Below, piece after piece: positions 27,156 through 35,401 of a stretch of 64,000 nucleotides of DNA. This DNA comes from Enterococcus devriesei (GTDB lineage Bacteria; Bacillota; Bacilli; Lactobacillales; Enterococcaceae), in assembly GCF_001885905.1 (NCBI RefSeq), contig NZ_JXKM01000004.1, positions 124,001-188,000 of the forward strand, given 5' to 3'. Position 1 is the stretch's first letter, and every line of letters starts with the position of its first letter. The translations under genes and the position numbers were made by a program. The notes beneath the pieces were generated by a model. The model made no database searches. It was not told the origin of the DNA and was given only the letters and a program-made list of their open reading frames with translations.

Positions 27156-27373
27156 AAAAATTCCTCCTTAACATCTCATGCAACAAATTATTATTTTCAT
27201 GAAACGTTTATGTAAATAATCTTTAATACACATCTGATTATAAGTTTTCTAACGCCAATATCAATGTAATAGCTCGCTGCTTTTACCCTTCAAAAAGCCT
27301 ATCGCCTTGCGGTATCAAGCTTGTTTCACATTTACAAAATGGATTTATCTAAATGTGAAAATAAAATTATCTT

Positions 27374-27402
27374 TTCACTTTGATAAAATCCTTTGTTATA
27401 CT
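27374..27402 (+). promoter_or_regulatory. Promoter of DUF916-Mga gene pair
   Basis: TTCACT (27374-27379), 17-base spacer, TATACT (27397-27402), 38 bases before the GTG start. It lies in the divergent region shared with the small WxL gene. Confidence 0.5.
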
Positions 27403-27439
27403 CAAAACAGCAGATATATCCGTCACGGAGGAGTCACTA

Positions 27440-28369
27440 GTGAAAAAAATATTTTCTTTAGTACTTAGTTTCATTCTTTTATTTATTTACATGCCGACCA
27501 CTCAAGCCGCGACCTTTGGATTTGGTGCATCGCCGATTTTTCCTGAGAACCAAATCGACGGCGCTTCTTACTTTGATTTGCAAGTAAAAAAAGACCAACA
27601 GCAAACCCTCTATATAATAGTAGAAAACTTTGACGATCAGCCAAAAACTTTAGAGATCACTCCTACCACTGCCTTCACGAATACGATCGGGCAAATCGAA
27701 TACAGCTTGAACGATCATAAGCCTACTAGTGGTCCAAACTTTAAAGAACTAGTCTCTGGACCTCAGACGGTTCACTTAGAAGCCAAGGAGCAAAAGCAAG
27801 TTGCTTTCCAATTGACGATTCCTGAAAAAGGTTTTTCCGGCAGTTTATTAGGAGGCTTTCAAATTCTTGATCAGAATGCCCCCACTAACGGTGGCATCCA
27901 ACAAGAATTGGCTTACGTAATCGGAGTGATGCTGCGAGAGGATAAAGCCTTACCCGCTCCCCAACTAACTTTAGAAAATTTCACGACAGCCAAAGAAGAT
28001 GTAGCTGCGAAACTAGCCAACACCTCAGGTCGATTAATTAGTCACTACCAATTAACAGGCGAACTTCGCTCTATTACAGGAAAAGAAATCAGCCTAACAG
28101 ATCAGACCATCAGCGTCGCGCCTCATGATTCATTTACATTGCAGTTGCCAACCGAAAAACCGCCAACGAGTGGACTTTATACCATCAAGCTAACAATCAA
28201 AGGCGAAAAGGCGTTTTCTTTTGACCGCTGGGTCTTTCTGCATCAGCAGAATAATCAGCTACAAATCTACGAGCTTGCTCTTTGGCCATTTATCCTGGCC
28301 TTGGCTTTTATCCTCGGATCATTAATTCTTTTTATTTGGAAAAAAAGAAAGGAGAAACGTTATGTTTGA
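27440..28369 (+). CDS. Second WxL-interacting protein, DUF916/DUF3324
   Basis: 309 residues, a paralogue of the 25308-26345 product. Signal peptide ends near TTQAAT; DUF916 begins FGFGASPIFPENQIDGASYF; DUF3324 spans about residues 155-275; a membrane anchor (LWPFILALAFILGSLILFIW) and basic tail KKRKEKRYV close it. GTG 27440 is the start because GGAGG lies 8 bases upstream; the frame is open earlier but without a ribosome site. It overlaps the Mga-type regulator gene by 8 bases, so surface protein and regulator are translationally coupled. Confidence 0.88.
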   Translation: MKKIFSLVLSFILLFIYMPTTQAATFGFGASPIFPENQIDGASYFDLQVKKDQQQTLYIIVENFDDQPKTLEITPTTAFTNTIGQIEYSLNDHKPTSGPNFKELVSGPQTVHLEAKEQKQVAFQLTIPEKGFSGSLLGGFQILDQNAPTNGGIQQELAYVIGVMLREDKALPAPQLTLENFTTAKEDVAAKLANTSGRLISHYQLTGELRSITGKEISLTDQTISVAPHDSFTLQLPTEKPPTSGLYTIKLTIKGEKAFSFDRWVFLHQQNNQLQIYELALWPFILALAFILGSLILFIWKKRKEKRYV

Positions 28370-29825
28370 AGAAATAGTCTTTGATTCGGTCACTCAAATG
28401 AAATTCCGGATCTTTAAGAATCTCGCGGGACAAACGACTGGAATCTATCCTTATCGTGACCTTGCCGCCCAGACTCAGCTTTCTTATCAACAGTATTACA
28501 AGCTATTGCAAGAACTGGATCACGATTTATTAGAGTCAGGGCTGATCAAAACTTCCTTGATCGTACCAAATACCGGAATCTCCACTGAAAAACTGGCGCT
28601 TTCGATTGATGAGTACCGCCTTCACCTATTAAAATCAAGTCTTTCTTTCCAATTTATGCAAGCATTACTTTTGAAACCAACACTTGGTTTGGAAAATTTC
28701 TTGCAGCAAAATTATATCAGCCGCGCCACCATCAGCCGCAGAATGCAGCCGATGATCAAATATTTAGCCAAGTACCAGCTCAAAATCAACTTTCAAAAAT
28801 TCCGAATAGAAGGGAATGAGATCGCCATCCGTCTGGCTTTCTTCTATTTTTTTTGGTTAGGCTACCGCAATTTATTTTGGCCTTTCGATGTCGCCAAAGA
28901 AAAAGCGTCGACTTATGGTGAGCTCTTTTTACAGGATTCACCTTTAAGTCGCGACTTTGTCAGCCGCTTGGAAACATCGATTTATTCTGGCGTGGCTCTC
29001 ACTCGCATGCTCCAGCAGCGATTCGCTGAGTACGAACCGGCCTTGGATTTTATGTTGGAAGATAATCCCGAATGTGATCTGTGTGCGTTTGAAAACACCT
29101 TTGACCTTTCACCGGAACATTCTAAGGGAGAATTGGCTTCGATCTATTTTCTGATGAATTTTATTCCGATTTACGAAGACCCTGCCGATCCCGCACTAGA
29201 AAAAAGTATTCAGACCTTTACTAGAAAAACAAATCCAGTCTGGGATTTAGTAGAAAGTTTCCGCTGTTTTGTCATCGACGAATTGCACGTGCATATGGAA
29301 ACGGGGACAAAAAAAATGATGATGGCCAATCTAGCCAACATCATTCTTGCCTTCTATGTTTTTCGCGGCCCCTTTCCAAATCTACCCGCTTTAGTCAAGT
29401 ATCCTGAAGTAAAATCAGCCGAGACCTTACAGCTTGAACAGAAGATCAAACAATTCTTAAATTCACTTTTAAAACGAGAAGAATTTTCAGCCCTTCGCCC
29501 TTCTGAAAAATATTTAGTCCAGATCCTGCGTTCTGGTATCTCACCTTTCTATTATCAAATGACCAAGGAACACCCTTTGAAAGTCGGCGTTATGGTGGAG
29601 TCTAATCAATTACTCGTCAAACGGTTGTGGGACTTTTTAGCGGATATTAGTTTTGTGGAAACAGAGCTTTATCACAGTGAGACTACCTACGATTTTCTGA
29701 TTACGACCTTTTCCCAAACAGCCATGGAAATTCCTGTCTATTATTGGGACTTTAACGTCGGATATCAAAATCTTTCTTCATTATATGTAGCTTTACGTAA
29801 GACGTATATCGAAAAAAATCGCTAA
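28362..29825 (+). CDS. Mga/AtxA-type transcriptional regulator
   Basis: 487 residues. N-terminal helix-turn-helix regions (YPYRDLAAQTQLSYQQYYKLLQEL and NYISRATISRRMQPMIKYL), a central PRD-like part (about 165-390) and a C-terminal PTS IIB-like fold (HPLKVGVMVESNQLLVKRLWDFL) match the Mga/EbpR/AtxA family, which controls surface and virulence genes. It is the last gene of the pair with the DUF916 gene and most likely regulates the WxL locus. PRD phosphorylation could tie it to sugar supply, but key histidines cannot be assigned by eye. Confidence 0.82.
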   Translation: MFEEIVFDSVTQMKFRIFKNLAGQTTGIYPYRDLAAQTQLSYQQYYKLLQELDHDLLESGLIKTSLIVPNTGISTEKLALSIDEYRLHLLKSSLSFQFMQALLLKPTLGLENFLQQNYISRATISRRMQPMIKYLAKYQLKINFQKFRIEGNEIAIRLAFFYFFWLGYRNLFWPFDVAKEKASTYGELFLQDSPLSRDFVSRLETSIYSGVALTRMLQQRFAEYEPALDFMLEDNPECDLCAFENTFDLSPEHSKGELASIYFLMNFIPIYEDPADPALEKSIQTFTRKTNPVWDLVESFRCFVIDELHVHMETGTKKMMMANLANIILAFYVFRGPFPNLPALVKYPEVKSAETLQLEQKIKQFLNSLLKREEFSALRPSEKYLVQILRSGISPFYYQMTKEHPLKVGVMVESNQLLVKRLWDFLADISFVETELYHSETTYDFLITTFSQTAMEIPVYYWDFNVGYQNLSSLYVALRKTYIEKNR

Positions 29826-29840
29826 CTTTATTATAATAAA

Positions 29841-29893
29841 AAAACAAACAGGTACTATCTTCGATTCTTGAAGGTAGCACTTGTTTGTTTTTA
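29841..29893. terminator. Bidirectional intrinsic terminator
   Basis: AAAACAAACAGGTACTATCTTC / GAAGGTAGCACTTGTTTGTTTT arms between the convergent regulator and spx genes, with A- and T-runs at the ends. Confidence 0.8.
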
Positions 29894-29910
29894 TGTGTTT
29901 AGCTCACCTA

Positions 29911-30336
29911 CTAAGCAAGGCTTTGTTTTTCTAAATCCAAATAAATCAGAATCTTAGACATCTCTTTTGAAGTCAGGCGTCTGACTTCACGGGGAATAAA
30001 TTGATGAATTTCATCTTGATTGTAACCCACTTGTAAATGACGCTCGTCTAAAATAATTGGTCTGCGTAATAAGGTTGGGTGCTTTTCAATCAATTCAATC
30101 AGCTCATTGAAAGATAATTCATCAAAATCAACATTAAGTTTTTCATAGACCTTAGAACGAGTCGAGATAATCTCTTCCGTTCCTGTCTCCGTCAAGCAAA
30201 GAATTTCCTTGATTTCTTCTTTATTCAAAGGACTAGAAAAAATATTTCTTTCCTCAAATGGAAGTTCTTGTTCGGTTAACCATGCTTTTGCTTTACGGCA
30301 AGAAGTACAACTCGGAGAAGTATACAATTTAATCAT
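29911..30336 (-). CDS. spx: Spx/ArsC family regulator
   Basis: 141 residues. The redox switch CxxC is at residues 10-13 (CTSC) in the thioredoxin-like N-terminus [20 protein letters not shown], and the Spx-type [15 protein letters not shown] with IREVRRL-like residues ([10 protein letters not shown]) near the C-terminus is clear. Spx binds the RNA polymerase alpha subunit and redirects transcription under disulfide stress. It is slightly longer than most Spx proteins. Firmicutes often carry several paralogues, so which one this is cannot be told. ATG 30336 follows AAAGGTG. Confidence 0.88.
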   Translation of the reverse strand: MIKLYTSPSCTSCRKAKAWLTEQELPFEERNIFSSPLNKEEIKEILCLTETGTEEIISTRSKVYEKLNVDFDELSFNELIELIEKHPTLLRRPIILDERHLQVGYNQDEIHQFIPREVRRLTSKEMSKILIYLDLEKQSLA

Positions 30337-30784
30337 CTGCTAAACACCTTTCTTAATCTTTTTTATTATTCTCAGTTATCTTATATATCAACCATACAAT
30401 ATTCTTCCCTTTTTGTTAAATGTGCTCTGATCAAAATGACGAAAAATAATCCTTTTATGTGACAAGTGTGCTTTTTTATATAACTTTTAATAGAATCATT
30501 CTAAACAAGGAGCCGAATGAAATTTGAAGTAAATACACTGATTGAAGCAGTTTTTATGCTTTGGTCTATACCAATTAGATAACAATCTGCATCTGATAGG
30601 TTGCTTTTTAATCAATAAGTTCTTCAATAATGTAAAAACTGATTGAATGATTTTTTTTACTATTTTTAAGTTTTTTTCGCAAAAATCACTCTGAAAGATC
30701 GCTAAAAAATGTACTTTTAAAAGCAAAGCTAGCACTTAAAGAAATATCCATAACTATTTGATGAGTTAAAACTGAACACAAAAA
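30337..30784. other. Intergenic stretch with a possible 21-residue ORF
   Basis: About 450 AT-rich bases. On the + strand ATG 30517 follows AAGGAG with 4-base spacing and opens a 21-codon frame (stop 30582) beginning MKFEVNTLIEAVFML. A minus-strand open frame of 79 codons (30496-30735) lacks a convincing ribosome site. Neither is recognised. Confidence 0.3.
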
Positions 30785-30785
30785 A

Positions 30786-30812
30786 CGCTCAATCACTTTT
30801 GATGATTGAGCG
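30786..30812 (-). terminator. Intrinsic terminator after arginase-family gene
   Basis: CGCTCAATCA / TGATTGAGCG perfect stem with T-run on the minus strand. Confidence 0.8.
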
Positions 30813-30859
30813 CAAAGTTTGCTTTCTCGATTATGCCAAAAATCCACAACTTCATTTTT

Positions 30860-31723
30860 CTATTTAAATATCGAAACCTGTGATAAAGCCTGACGAAGAT
30901 TCAACGCATCCCATGGCATGTGCTCCGCGATACTCAAGCCCACCAATTCGGTTTCCTTAGAAAGATCCGTTAATACACGTGTCACCTCTTTTAGAGTCAT
31001 TTCTCCGATTGCGGCACCAAACGTCTTCAAATAAGGTTCCGCTGGGTAAATTGAACGAAAATCCTCCGGCGTTAGTACATCAAGATCAAAATGGACCGCC
31101 ACATGTTGAATGTTATTTTCTTTTAGCCAGTCAATGATCGGCTGGCTGTTCTCTTTCAACTGCTGAGGGGTCGCATAGCGCAGCTGCAAGCGATTGACTG
31201 CTTGATCTCGCGGCCTTAGCTCTTCATAAATCAGGCCCGCAAACATTACGTGGCTCGGCTTTACTGGATGCTGAACCTTTTCAGCGAAGCTGGGAGCTCC
31301 ACCACCTAATAGATTGCCTAAGACCATTTCATGATCATGCGTAGTATCCGCCGCCAATGCCACATCTGGATGGGCATCTAGCCAAAGAATTCCTAAATTG
31401 CCTCCATATTTACCGTTTAAATAATCAAAAGGAGCCTGCGAGATCGAACAATCCCCACCGAGAACGATTACCCTATCCGGATTTTCTTCTGCTAAAATCT
31501 TCGTTGTGTCTGCTAATTGCTGCAAAAGCACCTTGCTACCTTTGACACCATCTTCAACAGCTAATGCTTTGTCAAAATCTTTCGCTACTGGCACACGTCT
31601 CAGCTTATCCTTAGCACTAGCAGGAACAATCTGAGCCAATAGCTCCCCACCAAAATAATAGTTTGGATTATTGCCCCCTTGCCATTGCGGCAACAATAAT
31701 CGTAATGTCTTCTGATCCTTCAT
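30860..31723 (-). CDS. Arginase/agmatinase/formiminoglutamase family hydrolase
   Basis: 287 residues of the ureohydrolase fold, which hydrolyses a guanidino or formimino group with two manganese ions. Metal motifs: GGDCS near residue 95 (the first His ligand of the usual GGDHS is Cys), DAHPD, and HFDLDVL. The His-to-Cys change occurs in some Firmicute members but casts doubt on the exact activity. No arginine deiminase or histidine-use genes are adjacent. ATG 31723 stands behind AAAGGAGG. It lies downstream of the GNAT and MATE genes on the same strand, separated by a terminator. Confidence 0.8.
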   Translation of the reverse strand: MKDQKTLRLLLPQWQGGNNPNYYFGGELLAQIVPASAKDKLRRVPVAKDFDKALAVEDGVKGSKVLLQQLADTTKILAEENPDRVIVLGGDCSISQAPFDYLNGKYGGNLGILWLDAHPDVALAADTTHDHEMVLGNLLGGGAPSFAEKVQHPVKPSHVMFAGLIYEELRPRDQAVNRLQLRYATPQQLKENSQPIIDWLKENNIQHVAVHFDLDVLTPEDFRSIYPAEPYLKTFGAAIGEMTLKEVTRVLTDLSKETELVGLSIAEHMPWDALNLRQALSQVSIFK

Positions 31724-31807
31724 CTTTTGTGCCTCCTTTTTTCGTTACTTTAATCATAACAGCTTGTTTTGGGGATGACAGCAGCTTTTCTCACAACTAC
31801 TCAAAAA

Positions 31808-31846
31808 AGCACTCTGAAACTGACGATTTCGTCCTTTCAGAGTACT
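31808..31846 (-). terminator. Intrinsic terminator after MATE gene
   Basis: GTACTCTGAAAGGACGA / TCGTCAGTTTCAGAGTGC stem with a run of T on the minus strand. Confidence 0.75.
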
Positions 31847-31850
31847 TATT

Positions 31851-33155
31851 TTATACTTCCGCATTCAGCCTTGAAGCTTTAACGGCAGCCTTTTTATACT
31901 TTCGTAAAAAGAAAAATGAAACGATTAACGTGAGTCCTTCCGTTATTGGCAAGCTGACCCAGGCTCCTGTCAGGCCCCAAATCGCGGCTAAAATGATCAC
32001 CAACGGAACTAACAAAAAATAGCCGCGAAATAAAGACAGTGCAAAGGCTTGTTTGGCGTGACCGATCGCCGAAAAGAAGATGCTGAACACCACGTTTAAT
32101 GATGACCCGAACAACGATACAAAAAAGATCGGAATCCCGTAAGCTGCTAATTGAATCAGCAGCGGATCATTTTCACGATTGAAGGCGGAAATGATCGGGT
32201 ATTTTAGGAAAAACAGAATCAAATACAATCCCACTGCCATAATAAAGCTGGTTTTTAAGCCAAAGTTCAAGATTTTTTGAATCGTCAGAGTTTCTTTTTT
32301 ATTTGCGGCACGACTAATCAATGGCTGAATCCCTTGGGCCACTCCGGTAAACAACGACAAGGCAACCACTAGAATATTCGCCAGCACCCCATAAGCGGCG
32401 ATTACGATATCTCCGCCTAATCCCAGCAGCACTTGATTGAAAACTAAGATACTGACACCAGTACTCATTTCCGCCAGAAACGAAGAGAGCCCTAGTTGGA
32501 TACTCTTGGTCACTATTCTTAATTGTGGTTTCACCCAGCTTAACGACAACTGCCGCTTTGAAAAATTACGATGGGTACTTAAAATAGCCAGACTAAGGAC
32601 CGGCGACAACACAGTGGCAAGTGCAGCACCGGCCATGCCCATATCCAATGGGAAAACGAAAATATAATCAAAGATCATATTAAAGACACTAGACAAAATC
32701 ATCGCTTTCATTGCCAGTTGGGGATTTTGATCATTTCGAACAAAGGCCAGACACAAATTATTCAAGATGAAAAAGGGCGCCATTATCAAAATAAAACGCA
32801 TATAAAGCGTCGTCAGGTCCACCGTTGCGCCACTAGCTCCTAATACCAGCGCCAATGGACGACTGAAAAAGAGGCCAAGTGCTGTAAAAAACAGCCCGAT
32901 AACGCCACCAACAATCATTAACTGCGAAAAATAGTTACCGCTTCGCCCTTTCAAAGCAAACAACGTCGCCCCGCCCATTCTCAGGAGCAGACCAAGCCCC
33001 GTCAATAAATTAAACAATGGCAGAGCGATATTCAGTGCCGCTAAGCCTAGCACTCCGACACCATTTGCAATGAAGAACGTATCCGCTAAAATATACAGTG
33101 ACAAACCCAACGTACTTAGCACACTTCTCGTAACATACCCTTTGATCTCGTTCAT
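31851..33155 (-). CDS. MATE family multidrug efflux transporter
   Basis: 434 residues with about twelve membrane segments in two halves, as in MATE antiporters of the MepA/DinF type (N-terminus GYVTRSVLSTLGLSLYILADTFFIA; the GLAALNIALPLFNLLTGLGLLLRMGGATLFA segment). These export cationic compounds in exchange for sodium or protons. The gene's ribosome site abuts a T8-ended terminator hairpin in its leader, so expression must depend on read-through. That leader resembles a guanidine-IV riboswitch, which in other bacteria controls MATE genes. Substrate is therefore possibly guanidinium, by inference only. Confidence 0.88.
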   Translation of the reverse strand: MNEIKGYVTRSVLSTLGLSLYILADTFFIANGVGVLGLAALNIALPLFNLLTGLGLLLRMGGATLFALKGRSGNYFSQLMIVGGVIGLFFTALGLFFSRPLALVLGASGATVDLTTLYMRFILIMAPFFILNNLCLAFVRNDQNPQLAMKAMILSSVFNMIFDYIFVFPLDMGMAGAALATVLSPVLSLAILSTHRNFSKRQLSLSWVKPQLRIVTKSIQLGLSSFLAEMSTGVSILVFNQVLLGLGGDIVIAAYGVLANILVVALSLFTGVAQGIQPLISRAANKKETLTIQKILNFGLKTSFIMAVGLYLILFFLKYPIISAFNRENDPLLIQLAAYGIPIFFVSLFGSSLNVVFSIFFSAIGHAKQAFALSLFRGYFLLVPLVIILAAIWGLTGAWVSLPITEGLTLIVSFFFLRKYKKAAVKASRLNAEV

Positions 33156-33167
33156 CTAAATTCCTCC

Positions 33168-33242
33168 AAAAAAAAGAGCATCCTACCCTCCAATGGCCTA
33201 TGGGGTAGACTGCTGCTCAAAACAAAACCCGGCGATTTTGTT
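33168..33242 (-). ncRNA. Leader with tandem hairpins and terminator, guanidine-IV riboswitch-like
   Basis: On the minus strand hairpin P1 has arms AACAAAA / TTTTGTT (33242-33221) closing the loop TCGCCGGG. Two bases on, hairpin P2 (33218-33176) has arms GAGCA-GTCTACCCC / GGGTAGGA-TGCTC with loop ATAGGCCATTGGA and is followed by eight T and at once by GGAGGAA, the MATE ribosome site. GCC in the P1 loop can pair with GGC in the P2 loop. From memory, two such hairpins with a loop-loop contact upstream of MATE genes describe the mepA/guanidine-IV motif. No covariance search was possible. Confidence 0.6.
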
Positions 33243-33266
33243 AAAAGTTCTTCATAATTTTCTTTT

Positions 33267-33295
33267 ATTCTAGCAACAAATTACTAAAAAGGCAA
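33267..33295 (-). promoter_or_regulatory. Promoter before MATE leader
   Basis: TTGCCT (33295-33290), 17-base spacer, TAGAAT (33272-33267) on the minus strand, between the GNAT stop and the leader. Transcription would begin about 15-20 bases before hairpin P1. Confidence 0.5.
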
Positions 33296-33306
33296 ACACC
33301 GATTGA

Positions 33307-33753
33307 TCAAGCATCCAAATACATGATGCGCTCGCCATTTTCTAAATCGTATTGTTGACTATCAATAAAGCCGAAACGTTGATAATAAGGAATAATTTTT
33401 TCGTTTTCATCATGAACACTTAAATAAATGCGTGCGATTTGATAATGCCGTTTCATATGGTCGATTAGTAACGGCATAAACAAACTGCCATATCCCTTCC
33501 CTTGAAATTCAGCTCCGATCATGAAGCGATCCAGCCACATTTCATTGCCTTCTTTAGCGCCAATCATCGCAAATCCAACGATCGTTGTTTCGTGATAAAG
33601 CGCTAAAGGATGCCATTGGAGCGAGGAATCATAAGCCGCTTCTAATAGCGATTGCGCATTACTTTCGATAAAACCGCGTTGGTCGGCGGATACAGAAAGT
33701 GCGGCGATTTCCCGCCAATTGGATTCCTCGACTGCTTTGATGAATACGTTCAC
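33307..33753 (-). CDS. GNAT N-acetyltransferase, diamine/polyamine acetyltransferase-like
   Basis: 148 residues, complete GNAT fold. The acetyl-CoA loop is QGKGYG (consensus Q/RxxGxG/A) near residue 90, and the C-terminal NEKIIPYYQRFGF is the usual motif B. The N-terminal QRGFIESNAQSLLEA resembles BltD/PaiA-type spermidine acetyltransferases, where the neighbouring blt gene is a multidrug exporter. Here a MATE exporter gene lies about 150 bases downstream, a similar pairing. ATG 33753 follows AGGAGGAAG. Substrate is inferred from resemblance and context. Confidence 0.78.
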   Translation of the reverse strand: MNVFIKAVEESNWREIAALSVSADQRGFIESNAQSLLEAAYDSSLQWHPLALYHETTIVGFAMIGAKEGNEMWLDRFMIGAEFQGKGYGSLFMPLLIDHMKRHYQIARIYLSVHDENEKIIPYYQRFGFIDSQQYDLENGERIMYLDA

Positions 33754-33835
33754 TGATTTCTTCCTCCTTGAGCCATTATTTATTTGTCACACTAGCAAAT
33801 TTTCGCTGATAGATTCATATTCAAGTGAAATACTA

Positions 33836-34035
33836 CTAGAAATAAAAGAGTTCTTCAAACGTTTTATCTAACACGATGCGTAAAATCTACGTCAAATTCG
33901 CAGTTGGACTGAATCGTCCGGTTTCAATTGAATTGACCGTCGTTCTCGAGAACCCAACTGATTTTGCTAATGCAGTTTGGGAGAGTTTCTCTTCAGTATT
34001 TCTATTAAACGGTTCTTAAAATTTTTTTCTGACAT
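33836..34035 (-). pseudogene. Broken XRE-family HTH regulator
   Basis: From ATG 34035 (behind AGGGTGAG) the minus strand reads MSEKNFKNRLIEILKRN, then loses frame; the shifted frame continues LSQTALAKSVGFSRTTVNS and IETGRFSPTANLT, hits a TAG, and goes on ILRIVLDKTFEELFYF to a stop at 33836. This is the whole of a small Cro/C1-type regulator of about 66 residues, with one frameshift and one nonsense codon. It can no longer make a functional protein. Its old target is unknown. Confidence 0.78.
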
Positions 34036-34162
34036 GGGCTCACCCTACAATGTCTTTGGATCAGTTAACAAATAATTGAGATATAATCCAATCAAAAGCA
34101 ATCTATCGAGTAACCAAACCGCTGACTAACTATTGTTGCTTTTTTCATCGAAATGCAAAAAA

Positions 34163-34188
34163 ACAGGCTGAGTATCCCTCAGTCTGCT
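34163..34188 (-). terminator. Intrinsic terminator after Crp/Fnr gene
   Basis: AGCAGACTGAG / CTCAGCCTGTT arms, T-run on the minus strand, 13 bases past the regulator stop. Confidence 0.75.
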
Positions 34189-34200
34189 TAACCTAAATGC

Positions 34201-34860
34201 TCACAACTCTTCTAATCCTGTTGTATCTAATAGCGTTACATTGCGTCTTTCACGCTTAATCAGCTGTTGCTGTTCTAGTAATTTGAATTTTCTTGATAAA
34301 GTTTCCGGTGTCGTCCCTAAAAAATAGGCTAGCTCTTTCATTTTCATAGGTAAAACGAATGTCTTTGTATGGGCTACTTTAGCCAAATCAAGCAAATAGG
34401 TGGCTAAACGCTCCTCCACTTTCTCCATCATTAAAAATTGTGTCTGCTTTTCTACTTTCAGCATTTTTTGAGCATTGATCTCTAGTAATTTCAAGCTTAG
34501 TTGCGGATAACTTAAGAGCAATTCTGAAAAATCTTGCTGTCTAAGAATACAAACTTCAGTTGTTTCTAGTGCTTCACCAAATAAAACTTCATTTCGAACA
34601 CCAAATAATTGGTTTTCACCTTCGTACCCACCAGGTTCCACTACGCGTAGGACTTGTTCCTTGCCATTTGAAGATAGTTGATAGACTTTCATATTTCCAT
34701 GAGCAACAATCACTAATTGCGCGGTTCCCGCGGGTGTAAAAATTTGTTCACCTTTTTCAATGACCCGGTGTTTAACCAGCGCATGTATTCTTTGCTGATC
34801 CGTGATATCCAAATGATTGAATAGTGGAACTAAAGATACGCATAAATGTTCATGGTTCAT
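34201..34860 (-). CDS. Crp/Fnr family transcriptional regulator
   Basis: 219 residues. A cNMP-binding-type jelly roll (about residues 15-125; EKGEQIFTPAG, GGYEGENQLFG), a dimer helix and a C-terminal winged helix with recognition helix in ELAYFLGTTPETLSRKFKLLEQQQLIK. Only one cysteine (residue 7) is near the N-terminus, so an Fnr-type 4Fe-4S cluster is unlikely within one chain. It is the last gene of the ATPase-chaperone-Dps operon, as with FNR-like genes of lactococci that sit with metal-related genes. It may sense redox or metal state and regulate its own operon. ATG 34860 follows AAAGGAG. Confidence 0.85.
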   Translation of the reverse strand: MNHEHLCVSLVPLFNHLDITDQQRIHALVKHRVIEKGEQIFTPAGTAQLVIVAHGNMKVYQLSSNGKEQVLRVVEPGGYEGENQLFGVRNEVLFGEALETTEVCILRQQDFSELLLSYPQLSLKLLEINAQKMLKVEKQTQFLMMEKVEERLATYLLDLAKVAHTKTFVLPMKMKELAYFLGTTPETLSRKFKLLEQQQLIKRERRNVTLLDTTGLEEL

Positions 34861-34872
34861 GAAAATTCTCCT

Positions 34873-35400
34873 TTACTCTTCTTCAAGTTGGGAGAGTCCC
34901 TCTTCTCCCAAATACCGCTGCCAAACCAATTCCTGCTCCTTGATCCAGCCGTATAGTTCTTTCAAAAAATCAGCTAAACCAAATTTAGCCTCTTTTTCTG
35001 CTAAGGCGATCCCGCGGGTGACAAATAAATTTTGCGTTGCTAGATCCGTGATAAACTCCCTAAGAATCACTGTGTCGCTTTCATACTTTAATTTACCACT
35101 TTCTTTGATCATCGCATAGTCGCTGAACTCTTTCAAAGTTGTTGGGACCAGTTCTCCTTCTGCAAGGACCTTTTGACTTAATGTATCAAAGAAATGATCT
35201 TCATCAGCAATCATCCCTACCAACTTATCCTCAGAAAAGCTTCGCACGTGACCTTTTAAATAATAATTTGCTTGTCTTAGCTTCGTTCGATGGATAAATA
35301 GATTAGCCAAAATATGGCTGATCATCGCTGCGGCAGTCGGCGTATGATGGTCCCGATCACTTTTGATTTGTTCTGCTTGGAATTTTTCATCTGGATTCAC
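34873..35400 (-). CDS. Dps/ferritin-like protein with altered iron site
   Basis: 175 residues, helical, with the Dps-like pattern of a four-helix bundle: NLFIHRTKLRQANYYLKGH replaces the usual LHxxHWxVKG and FFDTLSQKVLAEGELVPTTL replaces the DxxAER segment. The histidines and one glutamate that make the Dps ferroxidase site are therefore missing, although D and the GxxP pattern remain. GTG 35400 is chosen, one base after the chaperone stop. It may be a miniferritin-like protein with a changed role in metal or redox handling. The family call is moderate. Confidence 0.6.
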   Translation of the reverse strand: MNPDEKFQAEQIKSDRDHHTPTAAAMISHILANLFIHRTKLRQANYYLKGHVRSFSEDKLVGMIADEDHFFDTLSQKVLAEGELVPTTLKEFSDYAMIKESGKLKYESDTVILREFITDLATQNLFVTRGIALAEKEAKFGLADFLKELYGWIKEQELVWQRYLGEEGLSQLEEE

Positions 35401-35401
35401 T

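Noticed and set aside
27156-27439. Riboswitch in the divergent WxL intergenic region
   Set aside because: No conserved core or terminator-antiterminator pair seen; only ordinary promoter-like boxes.
30496-30735. 79-codon minus-strand frame next to spx
   Set aside because: No convincing ribosome site and no family pattern; AT-rich chance frame is more likely.
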